6,334 nucleotides of DNA from Deltaproteobacteria bacterium (GTDB lineage Bacteria; Desulfobacterota; DSM-4660; Desulfatiglandales; B25-G16): contig JAFDDS010000049.1 of the NCBI GenBank assembly GCA_019310745.1, positions 1 to 6,334 of the forward strand, in the 5' to 3' direction. The notes under the pieces were generated by a model. It ran no database searches and was not told the DNA's origin. It saw nothing but the letters and a program-made list of their open reading frames with translations. The first letter of the stretch is position 1. Each line of letters opens with the position of its first letter. Shown here piece by piece: positions 6,101 through 6,334 of the stretch. A program made the position numbers and the translations under genes.

Positions 6101-6334
6101 TCCTTGGAAGACTCTTAAAGGAATACTGGGAAGGACTTATGAGGCCCCTTCATTTCTTCCCGGACACTTCCTGGATGTATGCCCATACGCTCGTGGAAAA
6201 AAACAAATCAGAAAAAGATGCTTTAAATACTGCGCGCAGGATCTGGGAAAAAACCGATTACAACCGCGGTGAGTGCGACAATCCATACTATCAGCTTTGC
6301 TTTGGAAATATTGATCCCCTTGATTCAGAATTTC
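3133..6334 (+). CDS. recC: RecBCD exonuclease V, gamma subunit RecC (3' end cut by window edge)
   Basis: RecC holds the RecBCD helicase-nuclease together, splits the duplex and scans the 3' strand for Chi. I translated the frame from ATG 3133 to the edge: 1067 codons, no stop. Landmarks recalled from E. coli RecC: VQSKGMERW (37-45); FQLSERIADTFDQYLLFRPE (125-144); ISALPRFF and NPCKEYWGDI; HSCHSPMREIEVLHDRL (338-354); TRIRWGID; MLPMRSIPFK (627-636); GMNGDAYPR (642-650); PLGFDL and GDRSRRNDDRYLFLEA (667-682); SNPSRFLLNKRLGI; AAGQLPHGTPGE (863-874), in the C-terminal inactive nuclease-like domain. The first 144 residues appear to align with E. coli without a gap. The last visible residues (NPYYQLCFGNIDP) correspond to the E. 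coli DIWYQRLW region, so only a few tens of residues are missing. The ribosome binding site is weak (AGGA at 3119-3122, overlapping the dpaL stop), suggesting translation linked to dpaL. recB and recD would be expected downstream, outside the window. Several Chi-contact positions differ from E. coli (see findings). Confidence 0.97.
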   Translation, partial: MTLQLFTSNRLETLADTLAEMLREPLASVLDEEIIVVQSKGMERWVSMQLARRHGICANFRFPFPNAFIHEVFQKVIPDLPERPAFDPKTMTWRIMKLLPQCITKPGFENLSAYLGDTQRNVKRFQLSERIADTFDQYLLFRPEMIFQWEGGEEDHWQAVLWRELVKETGTMHRAALGRAFLSATEESLTTLHNLPERISVFGISALPRFFIQMLEALSRPSQINLFLMNPCKEYWGDILSDWEMKKTIAQKGTRDCAFEELHLEKGNSLLASLGKLGKDFFDLVNEYDCEEFPSFKNFEENTLLSWIQSDILNLRDRHQGLNAKEMIARNDNSIQVHSCHSPMREIEVLHDRLLDMFEKNPGLLPKDILVMTPDIETYAPYIQAVFDTPADASRKIPFSIADRSIRKESEIITTFLSILDLLGSRFTASQVFAILESKAVHRKFDIMETDLTLVRKWLTDTRIRWGIDSKDRSQLGLPALAENTWKAGLERLILGYALPGQDENMFNDILPYDHIEGSNASVLGRLLDFTEQLFTHVISLGQPRSLNQWSTTLTELCEKFFMPDEDTEREMQVIRRTLNDLGDMQKIAFFDEAIDINVIKWHLKNVLETEGFGFDFITGGVTFCAMLPMRSIPFKVICCVGMNGDAYPRQVKPLGFDLIAKHPQPGDRSRRNDDRYLFLEAILSARKIVYVSFIGQNIQDNSTLPPSVVVSELMDYIEQGFTISGNKILNHIFTKHRLQAFSPEYFKEGEKLFSYSEENRQAAQCILEAREAPLSFISTGLSNPEEDWKTVDLNDLSTFFSNPSRFLLNKRLGIHLEERASILEDREAFEVKALEKYLLNKKLLEKKLEGENLKDFFPTIHAAGQLPHGTPGECIFEELSQGVESFVEKSKPYILTTILEPLEVDLNISGFRLKGRINPIYPERLLHYRYARVKARDRLTIWIHHLALNSVMTDTYPHTSILAGLEPDKGREAMWAAWEYSSVENSKEILGRLLKEYWEGLMRPLHFFPDTSWMYAHTLVEKNKSEKDALNTARRIWEKTDYNRGECDNPYYQLCFGNIDPLDSEF

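Noticed and set aside
1..6334. E. coli-type Chi octamer GCTGGTGG or its complement
   Set aside because: None was noticed by eye on either strand, and in a window this short absence says little about the host.

Overview
The window carries four protein genes, all on the + strand: the 3' part of a crotonase-family (enoyl-CoA hydratase/isomerase) gene, a short cytosolic glycerophosphodiester phosphodiesterase, a PLP-dependent diaminopropionate ammonia-lyase (dpaL/ygeX type), and a nearly complete recC that runs off the right edge. recC fills the right half (3133 to the end) as one uninterrupted frame of about 1067 codons.

Layout. 1-666: crotonase, apparently lacking its first dozen or so residues. 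667-1000: no gene. Most of this gap (about 668-954) is a nested inverted-repeat element bounded by an identical 10-bp direct repeat, which looks like an inserted MITE-like element. 1001-1675: glycerophosphodiesterase with a good ribosome binding site. 1676-1911: AT-rich intergenic stretch with a long imperfect inverted repeat and a possible minus-strand gene remnant. 1912-3120: dpaL. 3133-6334: recC, starting 12 nt after the dpaL stop and probably co-transcribed with it.

Organism. The base composition is moderate (slightly AT-rich by eye). RecC is of the classical proteobacterial RecBCD type. The interspersed repeat, with GTCATTTCGA-like and GTTCACGGTT-like modules, resembles repeats I associate with Desulfobacteria/deltaproteobacterial genomes. 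This suggests a proteobacterium in the broad sense, perhaps a Desulfobacterota member, but it is an inference and not a firm assignment.

How the genes relate. They do not form an obvious single pathway: acyl-CoA metabolism, phospholipid head-group turnover, amino-acid catabolism and double-strand-break repair sit side by side. The only tight link is dpaL-recC. I see no convincing evidence of a new defence or mobile system. The points most worth checking are the RecC residues at Chi-recognition positions, several of which differ from E. coli, and the MITE-like insertion with its apparent target-site duplication.
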